From Azospirillum sp. TSH64 (lineage in GTDB: Bacteria > Pseudomonadota > Alphaproteobacteria > Azospirillales > Azospirillaceae): a stretch of 56,324 nucleotides of DNA. The stretch spans positions 3,301,658 through 3,357,981 of the forward strand of contig NZ_LGQW01000015.1 of NCBI RefSeq assembly GCF_003116035.1. The letters run 5' to 3'. Below are positions 9,470-18,106 of the stretch, piece by piece. The position numbers and the translations under genes were made by a program. The notes beneath the pieces were generated by a model. It worked only from the letters and a program-made list of their open reading frames with translations, made no database searches and was not told the DNA's origin. How positions within the stretch are numbered: position 1 is the stretch's first letter; each line of letters begins with the position of its first letter.

Positions 9470-11316
9470 GACGCTTGGCCCTCCGTGCCGCCGCCGCCGC
9501 GCCGGCACCACCACAGGTGCCATTTCGCCACCCCCGGCGGGCCGAAGTGATCGGTCTTCTGCAGGGTCAGGCCGGTGGCGGCGATGGCCTTGCGCATCTC
9601 CGGCGCCCAATGATGGCGGACCAGCGCCTTCCATTCCGGCAGCACGCCATGGCAGCGCATGGTCGCCAGCAGCCGGTCGGGCCGCCAACGGTAATAGCGG
9701 GGATAGGCGATCACCCACAGCGGGTTGGCGTTGGTGGTGTCGCAGACGATCCGGCCGCCGGGCTTGACCACCCGCTGCAACTCGCGCACGCCGGCTTCCA
9801 GATCCGGCAGGTGGCAGAGCAGGTCCATGGCGATGACGAGGTCGAAGCTGTCGTCGGGGAAGGGCAGCTTGCGGGCGTCGGCCTGCTGGACGGTCAGGGC
9901 GGGGAAGCGCTCCTTTGCCTCCGCCAGCATCTCGTGCGAGATGTCGACCAGCGTCACGTCGTGACGGCCGGCGAAGGGACCGGTGATGCGGCCGTAGCCG
10001 CCGCCGACGTCGAGGATGCGCATCCGCGGCAGCCGTTCCAGCTCCGCCGCCACCGCACGCCGCTTCTCGTCATAGATGCGGTAGAAGGGGGTGGTGGGGT
10101 GGTCGGGGCGGAAATGGCGGCGGTAACCGTTGTTGTAGATGCCGGAGCCGGCGGCCTGGGTGCGTTCCGCCTTGGCATTCTCCAGCAGGACGGCGACCTG
10201 GGCGGCGACCGTGTCGACGTCGAACGTCTTCGCATGCTCCAGACCGGCCGCGGCGACCGCCTTCAGCCCCTCGCGGTCGGCCAGCCGGGCGATCAGCATG
10301 TCGCGCAGCGGTTCGGCTTCCCCCGGTGGTACCAGCCAGCCGGTGCGGCCGTGCTCGATGATTTCGGGGAAGCCGCCGCAGTCGCTGGCGACCACCGGCA
10401 CGCCCAGCGCCATCGCCTCCACCACCACGAAGCCGAAGCTTTCCCACAGGGAAGGGACGACCGCCATCTCGGCCCGCGCCACCACGGCCAGCGCGTCGTT
10501 GCGCGGCAGGGCGCCGGTGAAATGGACTCGGTCGGCGACCGGGGCGACGTCGCGGCGGAACTGGTCGATGACGACGGCGCTCGCCGAATCTTCGCCGCCG
10601 ATCATCATCAGGTGCAGGTCGGGGTTGGCGGCCAGGACGCCCGGGATGGCGCGGCCCAGTGTGGCGATGCCCTTGCGTCCCTCCAGCCGGCCGAAGAAGG
10701 CGATGAAGCGTTTCGGCAGCGGGATCGGTGGTTCGGCCGTCCGGTTCGCCGCCACCGCGGCGATGTCGATGCTGTTGGGGATGACCTGGATCAGCTCCGG
10801 CGCGATGCGCCAGTAATCGGCCACCCGCCGGGCAATGGCGCGGGTGGAGGCGTAGATCGCGGCGCTGCGCCGGGTCTGGTCGCGCTCCAGCGCGTTCAGC
10901 AGATGGGTGTGTGGAACCCAGGGTTGGCTGTTGGTGTCCATCACCAGCCCAGTCGGGGTCGCCAGCCGCGTCACCACCGGGATGGTGCTGAAGCGGGTCA
11001 GCCACCAGGCGTCTGCGTCGAACTCCGCCGCATGGACCACGTCGGGACGGAAGGCGCGGACGGCATCGGCCAGCCGGCGGTTGGTCCGGAAGCGGTCGAC
11101 CACCGCATGCCTGTGCGGACCCGGATCGACGCGCTGCACCGTCACGCCGTCCTCGATGGAGGTGCCGGCCGGCAGGCCGCCGGCCTTCCATGGAGTCACC
11201 ACCTGGACGGTATGGCCCAGCCGCGCCAGTGCGCGGGCCATCGTATGGGTGTGCGTGGCGATACCGCCGAGCTTTTCGCCGGGTGGGTATTCGGGCGTCA
11301 AGAGCGACAGTCGCAT
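9466..11316 (-). CDS. Two-domain fusion: family 4 glycosyltransferase plus SAM-dependent methyltransferase
   Basis: One uninterrupted 616-codon frame encodes two enzymes. Residues 1 to about 385 form a GT4 transferase: MRLSLLTPEYPPGEKLGGIATH at the N-terminus, FFGRLEGRKGI near 208, and the retaining motif ESFGFVVVE at 292-300. Residues about 395-616 form a class I methyltransferase: motif I DVGGGYG at 436-442, the acidic VDIS at 456-459, then DLVIAMDLLCHLPD and VVKPGGRIV. The product may attach a sugar and then methylate the sugar or the chain end. The ATG at 11316 has GAGGAAA upstream and begins the family N-terminus. It follows the flippase after 41 bases and its stop overlaps the next GTG start. 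Fusion versus an assembly artefact joining two genes cannot be excluded, but the frame is clean. Confidence 0.9.
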   Translation of the reverse strand: MRLSLLTPEYPPGEKLGGIATHTHTMARALARLGHTVQVVTPWKAGGLPAGTSIEDGVTVQRVDPGPHRHAVVDRFRTNRRLADAVRAFRPDVVHAAEFDADAWWLTRFSTIPVVTRLATPTGLVMDTNSQPWVPHTHLLNALERDQTRRSAAIYASTRAIARRVADYWRIAPELIQVIPNSIDIAAVAANRTAEPPIPLPKRFIAFFGRLEGRKGIATLGRAIPGVLAANPDLHLMMIGGEDSASAVVIDQFRRDVAPVADRVHFTGALPRNDALAVVARAEMAVVPSLWESFGFVVVEAMALGVPVVASDCGGFPEIIEHGRTGWLVPPGEAEPLRDMLIARLADREGLKAVAAAGLEHAKTFDVDTVAAQVAVLLENAKAERTQAAGSGIYNNGYRRHFRPDHPTTPFYRIYDEKRRAVAAELERLPRMRILDVGGGYGRITGPFAGRHDVTLVDISHEMLAEAKERFPALTVQQADARKLPFPDDSFDLVIAMDLLCHLPDLEAGVRELQRVVKPGGRIVCDTTNANPLWVIAYPRYYRWRPDRLLATMRCHGVLPEWKALVRHHWAPEMRKAIAATGLTLQKTDHFGPPGVAKWHLWWCRRGGGGTEGQAS

Positions 11317-11357
11317 TGCGGTTTCCTCGATTCCTAAAGAATGTCCGGTGGGTTCGG

Positions 11358-12743
11358 TCACTTGGCCACGGGGCCGGCCGGGGTGGCATCCGGAGTAAGG
11401 GCCGGAGCGGCTGTCACCGGGGCCGGCTTGTCGAACAGGCGCCGCGGCAAGGCTGCAAGCATCGCCGGGTCGGGAAGGAAGACGCGCCAGGGCAGTCCGG
11501 TCGCACGGCGGTAGAGCGTCGCCGCGGTAGCGAACACCAGCGTGTAGGCGACGGTGGAAACGATGGCCGCCGCCAGGATTCCGCCGCCGCGCAGGAACAG
11601 CAGCAGCCCGGCCAGCGTGACCACCATTCCCAGCAGATTGGCCAGGGTGGCGGTGAAGGGCCGGTTCTCCGCATAGAGCCCGTTCAGCAGGATCGACGCG
11701 GCGGCATAGAGGATGGCGCCCGGCAGCAGCAGCCGCAGCGGCAGCGCGCTGTCGGCGAAGGACGGGCCATAGACCAGCCCGATGGCGATGTCGGCGAAGA
11801 CGAAGAGCCCGCCGCCCAGGAGACCGCCGATGGCGAAGGTCGCCTGAAGGCTGTTCAGCACCAACTCGCGCCCCGACTGTCCCCGCCGGGTGGCGGCAGG
11901 CATGACGACGGTGGCGAGCGCGCCGGACAGGCTGACGATCAGCCAGGACAGGCTGGTCGCCAGCGCATAGAGCCCGACCTGCGTCGCCGACAGGAAGGCC
12001 GGGATGATCAGCAGGTCCAGCCGTTGCGTGATGACCCCGCCCACCACGTCGCCGTGGGTGCGCAGGGCATACCAGACGGTCTGCCGGCCGAGCGCCGGGT
12101 CGGGGCGGCCGATGCCGTGGCGGCGGACCAGCAGCCCGGTCGCCACCACCAGCACCAGCGTGCTCATCGCCGCCTGGACGATGACGGCGGCCTCCACCGT
12201 GAAGCGGCCGGTGGCCCACAGCGCGGCATAGACGATGGCAACACCGGCTGGTTGAAGGAAATTCAGTGCGTTGAAGCTGCGGAAATCCTGATCGCCGAGG
12301 ATCAGGCCCAGCATCAGTTCGGACAGCAAGGCCATGGCGATCATCGGCAGGTAGAGCCGCGCCAGCGCCAGCGTTTCCGCCGGCTGTGCCGCCAGCAGCG
12401 TCGGCAGCAGCAGATAGCCGACGCCGATCGCCACCGCCGCAACCGGCAGCAGGATCAGGGTCCAGGTGCTCAGCAGGCGGCCGCCGGCGGCATGGTCACG
12501 CGACAGCGCATAGGTGACCGCCTTGCCGCAGCCCATGCCAAACAGCCAGCCCAGCAGTTGCACGGTGGTCAGCACCGCGGTCAGCGCTCCCCGGCCGTCC
12601 GGACCGATGGTGCGGGCGACCAGGATCCCGGTCAGCAGCCCCAGCGCCATCGTCGTGGCGGTGACGAGCACCGTCGCCACGCCATGCCGGGCGAAGCTGT
12701 TCCGCTTTGCCGCCGCCTTCCGTCCGGTCAAATCCTTCAACAT
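11358..12743 (-). CDS. Wzx-type polysaccharide flippase (MOP superfamily)
   Basis: This 461-residue protein has about twelve to fourteen hydrophobic segments, beginning with a short basic N-terminus and ARTIGPDGRGALTAV, the motif common at the start of Wzx/PST flippases. It should move undecaprenyl-linked repeat units from the cytoplasmic to the periplasmic leaflet for the Wzy-type polymerase. It is the first gene of the minus-strand polysaccharide operon; the only sequence upstream is the long intergenic stretch. GGGGGTGA lies seven bases before the ATG. The last 30 residues are proline/alanine-rich and probably a flexible tail. Confidence 0.9.
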   Translation of the reverse strand: MLKDLTGRKAAAKRNSFARHGVATVLVTATTMALGLLTGILVARTIGPDGRGALTAVLTTVQLLGWLFGMGCGKAVTYALSRDHAAGGRLLSTWTLILLPVAAVAIGVGYLLLPTLLAAQPAETLALARLYLPMIAMALLSELMLGLILGDQDFRSFNALNFLQPAGVAIVYAALWATGRFTVEAAVIVQAAMSTLVLVVATGLLVRRHGIGRPDPALGRQTVWYALRTHGDVVGGVITQRLDLLIIPAFLSATQVGLYALATSLSWLIVSLSGALATVVMPAATRRGQSGRELVLNSLQATFAIGGLLGGGLFVFADIAIGLVYGPSFADSALPLRLLLPGAILYAAASILLNGLYAENRPFTATLANLLGMVVTLAGLLLFLRGGGILAAAIVSTVAYTLVFATAATLYRRATGLPWRVFLPDPAMLAALPRRLFDKPAPVTAAPALTPDATPAGPVAK

Positions 12744-13261
12744 CGCGCCGTCACCCCCGTTGATGGCCCTGAAACCCGCGCACTGCGTAACCTGCCGTTC
12801 TGGAACTCCTGTTTTGATTGCAGCCCCACTCCCGATTTGAAGCGGCTTTCACTTGCCTACTTTTGCCGGCGAAAAATAGTTCGCATCACCAACATTGTTC
12901 GACAAATTCAAAAGTTATCGGGAAGAGGAACAATCGTAAAATGCGGCCGTTATTTGATCCGACGCGCATTTTTGTTGTGCGTTGCAAACAGGACGGTAGT
13001 GGGGTGTTGGTCCAGGGTCAACGCCGCTTTCGGAACTGTTCTTCCCACACACCAGGGGAGTATTTTTCTTTGAACATCCGTTGGCGAGGACTGTCTGACC
13101 TAGCGTATCTTTCGGGCAGCGGTTATCGGCGACGCCCATTTTCCGGCATCGGGATTAGCCCGTTGCTGGGCCGGTCGCACACGGGAGGGGAGGGGGAAGC
13201 GCCGTTGCGCCCCGCCGCATGGCGTCGTCGGATCGCCGCCTGACGCCATTGATGTGCGTCT
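12744..13261. other. Gene-free region upstream of the polysaccharide operon
   Basis: This 518-bp stretch lies between the start of the flippase gene and the stop of the LacI-type regulator, both on the minus strand. Bases about 12835-12985 are clearly less GC-rich than everything around them. It should hold the operon promoter, but I could not place a convincing -35/-10 or sigma54 pair. A loose inverted repeat (AAAATGCG at 12938-12945, CGCATTTT at 12965-12972) sits in the less GC-rich part. An 8-bp hairpin (13219-13226 with 13242-13249) just beyond the regulator stop could be a weak terminator, but no T-run follows. Open frames across it have no start signal or recognisable content. Confidence 0.6.
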
Positions 13262-14275
13262 TCAGTCGGCCGCGGCCATCCGTGCGGCGGTGGAGCCGCG
13301 CACGATGCAGGTGCCGCCGAGAATGAGGCGGCGGCTGGGACGGTCCGGCGCATCCAGCCGTTCGAACAGAAGGGCCATTGCGGACTGGCCGATGTCCTGC
13401 ACCGGCTGTTCGATGACGGTCAGGCCGGGACCGACCAGCTCCGTCCAGGGTTCATTGTCGAAGCCGGCGACCGCCAGACCGTCGGGAATCGGCAGATGGA
13501 GCCGGCGGGCTGCCTTGACCACGCCCATCAGGAACAGGCTGTTGCTGACAATGAAGGCCTCCGGCCGCTCGCGCTCCGACATCCACGCCACCACCGCCTC
13601 TTCCGCCGCATCGGCATGGGGGGCGAGAAAGCGGGCCGCCGGGGCGAGGCCGCGGGCGGTCATGGCGGCGCGGTAGCCCTCATGGCGCTCCTGGCCGGTG
13701 GTACTGGTGTTGCCGAACAGGCCGGCGATGCGGCGATAGCCCTGGCCATGCAGATGCTCCACCAGCATCGCCGCGGCACGCGGGTTGTCGAGGACCACGG
13801 CATCGTGACGGCCGGTCGGCGCGTTGCGGTCGATCAGCACGACGGGGAAATCGAGATCCAGCCCGTCCAGCCGGTCGAGCGTCGCCCGGGTGGGGGCGAA
13901 GATCAGGCCGGTGATCCGTTCCTCCTGCATCAGGCGCAGGTACAACTCCTCCCGTTCGGGATTCTCGTCGCTGTTGCACAGGATCACCCGCATGCCGGCG
14001 CGGTAGGCGGCATCCTCCACCGCGCGGCTGACGGCGGTGAAGAAGGGGTTGCGGATGTCGGACACCACCAGCCCGATGGTCTGCGAATGCTGCGAGCGCA
14101 GCCGCCGCGCCGACAGGTTGGGGCGGTAGCCGGTGGCGCGCACCGCATCTTCCACCCGCCTGCGCAGGGCGTCGCTTACCGGACCGTTGCTCAGCACGCG
14201 TGACACGGTGGCGACCGACACGCCGGCGGCCAGGGCCACGTCCTTGATGCCGACGGTTTTTCCCGAGACGCTCAT
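13262..14275 (-). CDS. fruR: LacI-family regulator of the fructose phosphotransferase operon
   Basis: This 337-residue protein has the LacI/GalR helix-turn-helix at residues 9-30 (IKDVALAAGVSVATVSRVLS) and hinge YRPNLSARRLRS, followed by a periplasmic-binding-protein-like core (IGLVVSDIRNPFF). It diverges from fruB-fruK-fruA across a region with two LacI-type palindromes, so it most likely represses that operon and perhaps itself. The effector is expected to be fructose 1-phosphate or fructose 1,6-bisphosphate, by analogy to FruR/Cra; that is not visible in the sequence. The symbol is given by position and family. Confidence 0.85.
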   Translation of the reverse strand: MSVSGKTVGIKDVALAAGVSVATVSRVLSNGPVSDALRRRVEDAVRATGYRPNLSARRLRSQHSQTIGLVVSDIRNPFFTAVSRAVEDAAYRAGMRVILCNSDENPEREELYLRLMQEERITGLIFAPTRATLDRLDGLDLDFPVVLIDRNAPTGRHDAVVLDNPRAAAMLVEHLHGQGYRRIAGLFGNTSTTGQERHEGYRAAMTARGLAPAARFLAPHADAAEEAVVAWMSERERPEAFIVSNSLFLMGVVKAARRLHLPIPDGLAVAGFDNEPWTELVGPGLTVIEQPVQDIGQSAMALLFERLDAPDRPSRRLILGGTCIVRGSTAARMAAAD

Positions 14276-14360
14276 GTCCAGACCGATCGTGTGGAAGGGT
14301 GCCCGATTGGGGAGGCGACCTTAGCCGCATGGGCCGAAGATGACCAGGGCGGGGTATTTT

Positions 14361-14376
14361 CTGAAAACGTTTCCAG
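14361..14376. promoter_or_regulatory. LacI-type operator, regulator-proximal
   Basis: CTGAAAACGTTTCCAG is a 16-bp palindrome with a central CG and one mismatched pair, matching the general LacI/GalR operator pattern (AAACGTTT core). It lies 86 bases upstream of the regulator start in the divergent regulator-fruB interval. Confidence 0.7.
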
Positions 14377-14460
14377 TAGCCTCGGCAAACCATCCTTCAT
14401 TTTTGTCCGACTGACAAGCCATTCATCCAGAAAAACCCATATGTTGCAACGCAACAAGCG

Positions 14461-14489
14461 TTGACAGCCGAACTGTAATCGTTTTCAAT
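14461..14489 (+). promoter_or_regulatory. Predicted sigma70-type promoter of fruB-fruK-fruA
   Basis: A perfect TTGACA (14461-14466) is followed after 17 bases by TTCAAT (14484-14489), four of six matches to the -10 consensus. Transcription would start near 14496, giving a short leader that contains GGAGGAG before the fruB ATG at 14534. The second LacI-type operator lies within it. Confidence 0.55.
14474..14487. promoter_or_regulatory. LacI-type operator overlapping the fruB promoter
   Basis: TGTAATCGTTTTCA is a partial palindrome (five of seven pairs) sharing the CGTTTTCA half-site with the operator at 14361-14376. It sits between the -35 and -10 elements, the position expected for repression. 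The two sites are about 112 bases apart centre to centre, so looping is possible. Confidence 0.55.
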
Positions 14490-14533
14490 TGGTTCAACAG
14501 CACAAACAAAAGCCCGCGGAGGAGACGGTCGCC

Positions 14534-17065
14534 ATGCTCACCGACACGCACCCCTTGAGCCTTCCCCCCGATCTGATCCGCCTCGGCGCCGCTCCGGCGG
14601 GCAAGGAGGCGGCGATCCGCGAGGCGGCGCAACTGCTGATCGCCGCGGGCTGCATCGACCCCGCCTATGCCGACAGCATGATCCGGCGCGAAACGGTGGC
14701 GAACACCTTCCTCGGACATGACGTCGCCATCCCACACGGCATGGTGGACGACCGCGATCTGGTCCGCCGCAACGGCATCGCGATTCTGCAGGTGCCGGAC
14801 GGCGTGGTGTGGAACGACGGGCAGACCGCCCGTCTCGTCGTCGCCATCGCCGCCCAGTCGGACGCCCACATCGCCATCCTGCGCCGCCTGACCCGCCTGA
14901 TGCAGGACGAGGCGCGGCTGACCGCCCTGTTCACCACCGGCAACCCCGCCGATCTCGTCGCCGCGCTGTCCGACGAGACCGCATCGCCGGCCCCCTCCAC
15001 CGCCGATGCCGGCGACCTTGCCGAGAGCTTCGAGTGGGTGGTCGATTATCCGACCGGGCTGCATGCCCGCCCCGCTGCCGCCTGGGTCGAGAGCGCCCGG
15101 GCCGCGTCCGGCCGGGTCCGCGTCCGCCATGGCGGGGAAAGCGCCGACGGCAAGACGCTGGTGGCGCTGTTGCAGCTGGGCCTGCGTCCGGGCGACCGCA
15201 TCACCGTGTCCACCGACGGACCCGACGCCCGCGCGGTGCTGAACCGGCTGCGCGCCACCATCACCGGGCTCAGCGCGCGGGAAAAGGCGGATGCCGCCGC
15301 CGCGGCGCGCAAGGCGAAGGCCGTGGTGCAGGGCTGGACTCCGCCGGTCTCGACAGGTCGCGAGATGCCCGTGGTTGCCGGCATCGGCGCCAGCCCGGGC
15401 CTGACCATCGGCCCGGTCCACGTGATGCCGAAGGCCGACCTGACCGTTCCCGACCGTCCGGCCCCGCTGCTGGAGGGCGGCAACCGCCTGCATGAGGCGC
15501 TGAACCTGACGCGCCAGCAGCTGAAGGCGCTGGCCGACGACACCGCCCGCCGGCTTGGACCGGCCGAGGCCGGCATCTTCGCTGCCCAGGCGGAGCTTCT
15601 GAACGACACCGACGTCATCACGCTGGCCTGCCAGCTGATGGTGGAGGGACACGGTCCCGGCTGGTCGTGGAACGAGGCGGTGGAGCGCAGTGCCGCCAAG
15701 CTCGCCGCCAACCCGAACCCGGTGCTGGCCGGCCGCGCTGCCGACCTGCGCGATGTTGGCCGCCGGGTGCTGACCCGCATCGATCCGGACCTCCGGGGCG
15801 GCTCCATCCGCGACCTGCCGGACACCCCCTGCATCCTGGTCGCCGACGACCTGTCGCCATCCGACACCGCAGCCCTCGACATGGGCCGCGTCATCGGTCT
15901 GGCGACGGCGCAGGGCGGCCCGACCTCCCACACCGCCATCCTGGCGCGCACGCTGGGCCTGCCGGCGATGGTCGCAGGCGGTGCGGCACTGACCGGGCTC
16001 GCCAACGGCACCACCGCCATCCTCGACGGCCAGTCCGGCCGCCTCTATCTGGACCCCTCCGACACCGACGTCGCCGCCGCCCATGGCTGGATCGAGGAGC
16101 AGCGTGTCAAAAAGGCCCAGCAGGAGGAGCGGCGCAGCCTGCCTGCCCGCACCCGCGACGGCCACACGGTGGAGATCGGCGCCAACGTCAACCGTCCCGA
16201 TCAGGTGGCGATGGCCCTGTCGCAGGGCGGCGAGGGCGTCGGCCTGATGCGCACCGAGTTCCTGTTCCTCGAGCGCGGCGATGCGCCCAGCGAAGAGGAG
16301 CAGTATGAGACCTACCGCGCCATGCTGGAGGCGCTGGACGGCCGCCCGCTGATCGTCCGCGCGCTCGACATCGGCGGCGACAAGCAGGTGCCGCATCTGC
16401 AATTGCCGCATGAGGAGAATCCCTTCCTCGGCGTGCGCGGCGCCCGCCTGCTGCTGCGCCATCCCGAACTGCTGGAGCCGCAGCTGCGCGCGCTCTACCG
16501 CGCCGCCAAGGGAGCGAAGCCGGGCGCCCTGCTGATCATGTTCCCGATGATCACCACGCTGCGCGAGATCGGGACACTGCGCGCCGTCTGCGACCGCATC
16601 CGGGCCGAACTGGACGCCCCAGCGGTGCCGCTGGGCATCATGGTCGAGGTGCCGGCCGCCGCCATCCAGGCCGACGTGCTGGCCCGCCATGTCGATTTCT
16701 TCTCAATCGGCACCAACGACCTGACGCAATACGCGCTGGCCATCGACCGCCAGCACCCCGAACTGGCGGCGGAGGCCGACAGCCTGCACCCGTCGGTGCT
16801 GCGCCTGATCCGCCTGACGGTGGAAGGGGCGGAGAAGCACGGCCGTTGGGTCGGCGTCTGCGGCGGCATCGCCGGCGATCCGTTCGGTGCCGCCTTGTTG
16901 GCCGGGCTGGGTGTGCGCGAGCTGTCGATGACCCCGCGCGACATCCCCGGCGTCAAGGACAAGCTGCGCGACAGCGACCTCGCCGGCCTGCGGGCACTGG
17001 CCCAGCGCGCGCTGGATTGCGAATCGTCAGATGAGGTGCGGGCGCTGGAAGGGGAAGCGTCATGA
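14534..17065 (+). CDS. fruB: Multiphosphoryl transfer protein of the fructose PTS (EIIA-HPr-EI)
   Basis: This 843-residue cytoplasmic protein carries the whole soluble phosphate relay from phosphoenolpyruvate to the fructose permease. Domains in order: EIIA-Fru (about 1-150, active His68 in VAIPHGM), HPr (about 165-255, His177 in TGLHARP) and Enzyme I (about 275-843, His466 in GGPTSHT, later GTNDLTQYA and Cys776 in VCGGIAG). The ATG at 14534 is chosen because GGAGGAG lies ten bases upstream; a TTG 15 codons earlier lies within the promoter -10. It is the first gene of the operon and its stop overlaps the fruK start (ATGA). Confidence 0.96.
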   Translation: MLTDTHPLSLPPDLIRLGAAPAGKEAAIREAAQLLIAAGCIDPAYADSMIRRETVANTFLGHDVAIPHGMVDDRDLVRRNGIAILQVPDGVVWNDGQTARLVVAIAAQSDAHIAILRRLTRLMQDEARLTALFTTGNPADLVAALSDETASPAPSTADAGDLAESFEWVVDYPTGLHARPAAAWVESARAASGRVRVRHGGESADGKTLVALLQLGLRPGDRITVSTDGPDARAVLNRLRATITGLSAREKADAAAAARKAKAVVQGWTPPVSTGREMPVVAGIGASPGLTIGPVHVMPKADLTVPDRPAPLLEGGNRLHEALNLTRQQLKALADDTARRLGPAEAGIFAAQAELLNDTDVITLACQLMVEGHGPGWSWNEAVERSAAKLAANPNPVLAGRAADLRDVGRRVLTRIDPDLRGGSIRDLPDTPCILVADDLSPSDTAALDMGRVIGLATAQGGPTSHTAILARTLGLPAMVAGGAALTGLANGTTAILDGQSGRLYLDPSDTDVAAAHGWIEEQRVKKAQQEERRSLPARTRDGHTVEIGANVNRPDQVAMALSQGGEGVGLMRTEFLFLERGDAPSEEEQYETYRAMLEALDGRPLIVRALDIGGDKQVPHLQLPHEENPFLGVRGARLLLRHPELLEPQLRALYRAAKGAKPGALLIMFPMITTLREIGTLRAVCDRIRAELDAPAVPLGIMVEVPAAAIQADVLARHVDFFSIGTNDLTQYALAIDRQHPELAAEADSLHPSVLRLIRLTVEGAEKHGRWVGVCGGIAGDPFGAALLAGLGVRELSMTPRDIPGVKDKLRDSDLAGLRALAQRALDCESSDEVRALEGEAS

Positions 17066-18036
17066 CGAAATCCGGCTTGAAGTCAGTCGTCACCGTCACG
17101 CTGAATCCGGCCATCGACCAGACCATCATGGTCGAGGCGCTGAAGCCCGGCAACGTCCATCGCGCCAAGGCGGTTCGCCACAATGCCGGCGGCAAGGGCG
17201 TGAACGTCGCCAGCTGCCTCGCCGATTGGGGCACGCCGGTGGCCGCGACGGGCCTGCTCGGCACCGGCAATGCCGCGCCTTTCGAGGCGCTGTTCGAGGC
17301 CAAGGGCATCGCCGACGCCTTCCTGCGGTTGCCGGGCGAGACGCGCGTCAACATCAAGATCGCCGACCTCGCGGCCAACGACACGACCGACATCAACCTG
17401 CCGGGCCTGAGCGCCGATGCGGGCGCCGTCGACCGCGTCCGCGAGACCGTGCTGGGGCTGGTGGAGCCGGGCACGCCGGTGCTTCTTGCCGGCAGCCTGC
17501 CGGAAGGCTTGCCCGCCGACACCTACGCCGCCCTAACCGCCGATCTGGCGGCAGCCGGCGCCCGCGTCGTGCTGGACAGCAGCGGGGCGCCGTTGGCGGC
17601 GGCGCTGGCTTCCACCGGTGCGCTGCCCCACTGCATCAAGCCCAACCGGCACGAGCTGGAGGATTGGGCCGGCCGGCCGCTGCCGACGAACGCCGACCTG
17701 CTCGACGCGGCCCGCGATCTGCATCGCCGCGGCGTGTCGGTGGTGGTGGTGTCGCTGGGGGCGGACGGTGCGCTGTTCGTCGGTAGCGATGGGGATGGCG
17801 CCCGCGCCCTGCACGGCCGGCTGCCGCCGGTCCAGGCGCTCAGCACCGTCGGCGCAGGCGACGCGATGGTCGCCGGACTGATCGCGGCCTTCCAGCAGGA
17901 TGGTGGACTGGAGGATGTCGCCCGGCTCTCGGTGGCCTTCGCCGCCGCCAAGCTCGGCTGTTTCGGCCCCAACCTGCCCGATCCGTCGACGGTGCGGTCG
18001 CTGGCCGCCCAGGTGTCCCTGACCCCGATCGATTGA
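17062..18036 (+). CDS. fruK: 1-phosphofructokinase
   Basis: This 324-residue PfkB/ribokinase-family enzyme phosphorylates fructose 1-phosphate to fructose 1,6-bisphosphate. The substrate-binding motif GGKGVNVA lies near residue 47 and the catalytic GAGD is at 264-267 with Asp267 as the base. It has the usual family length. It is coupled to fruB by an ATGA overlap and followed after 70 bases by fruA, the standard fructose-operon order. Confidence 0.95.
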   Translation: MTKSGLKSVVTVTLNPAIDQTIMVEALKPGNVHRAKAVRHNAGGKGVNVASCLADWGTPVAATGLLGTGNAAPFEALFEAKGIADAFLRLPGETRVNIKIADLAANDTTDINLPGLSADAGAVDRVRETVLGLVEPGTPVLLAGSLPEGLPADTYAALTADLAAAGARVVLDSSGAPLAAALASTGALPHCIKPNRHELEDWAGRPLPTNADLLDAARDLHRRGVSVVVVSLGADGALFVGSDGDGARALHGRLPPVQALSTVGAGDAMVAGLIAAFQQDGGLEDVARLSVAFAAAKLGCFGPNLPDPSTVRSLAAQVSLTPID

Positions 18037-18106
18037 GATTTCCGGCACCATCGGACTGAAATCAACGCAGTGACAGGCGCGGGCTCGAACCCGCCAGGAG
18101 GAAACA

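Noticed and set aside
12938..12972. Inverted repeat AAAATGCG...CGCATTTT as an operator or terminator.
   Set aside because: Only eight paired bases around a 19-base loop; this can occur by chance in an AT-richer stretch.
12818..13243. A 141-codon plus-strand frame in the polysaccharide upstream region.
   Set aside because: No ribosome site, mixed composition and no motif; codon use does not follow the GC-rich pattern of the neighbours.
14423..16690. A 755-codon open frame on the minus strand opposite fruB, and similar long antisense frames across the window (for example opposite mazG, FUSC and the BY-kinase).
   Set aside because: High GC makes antisense frames long by lack of stop codons. 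Their products are Arg/Pro/Gly/His-rich without domains, while the opposite strand encodes complete known proteins.
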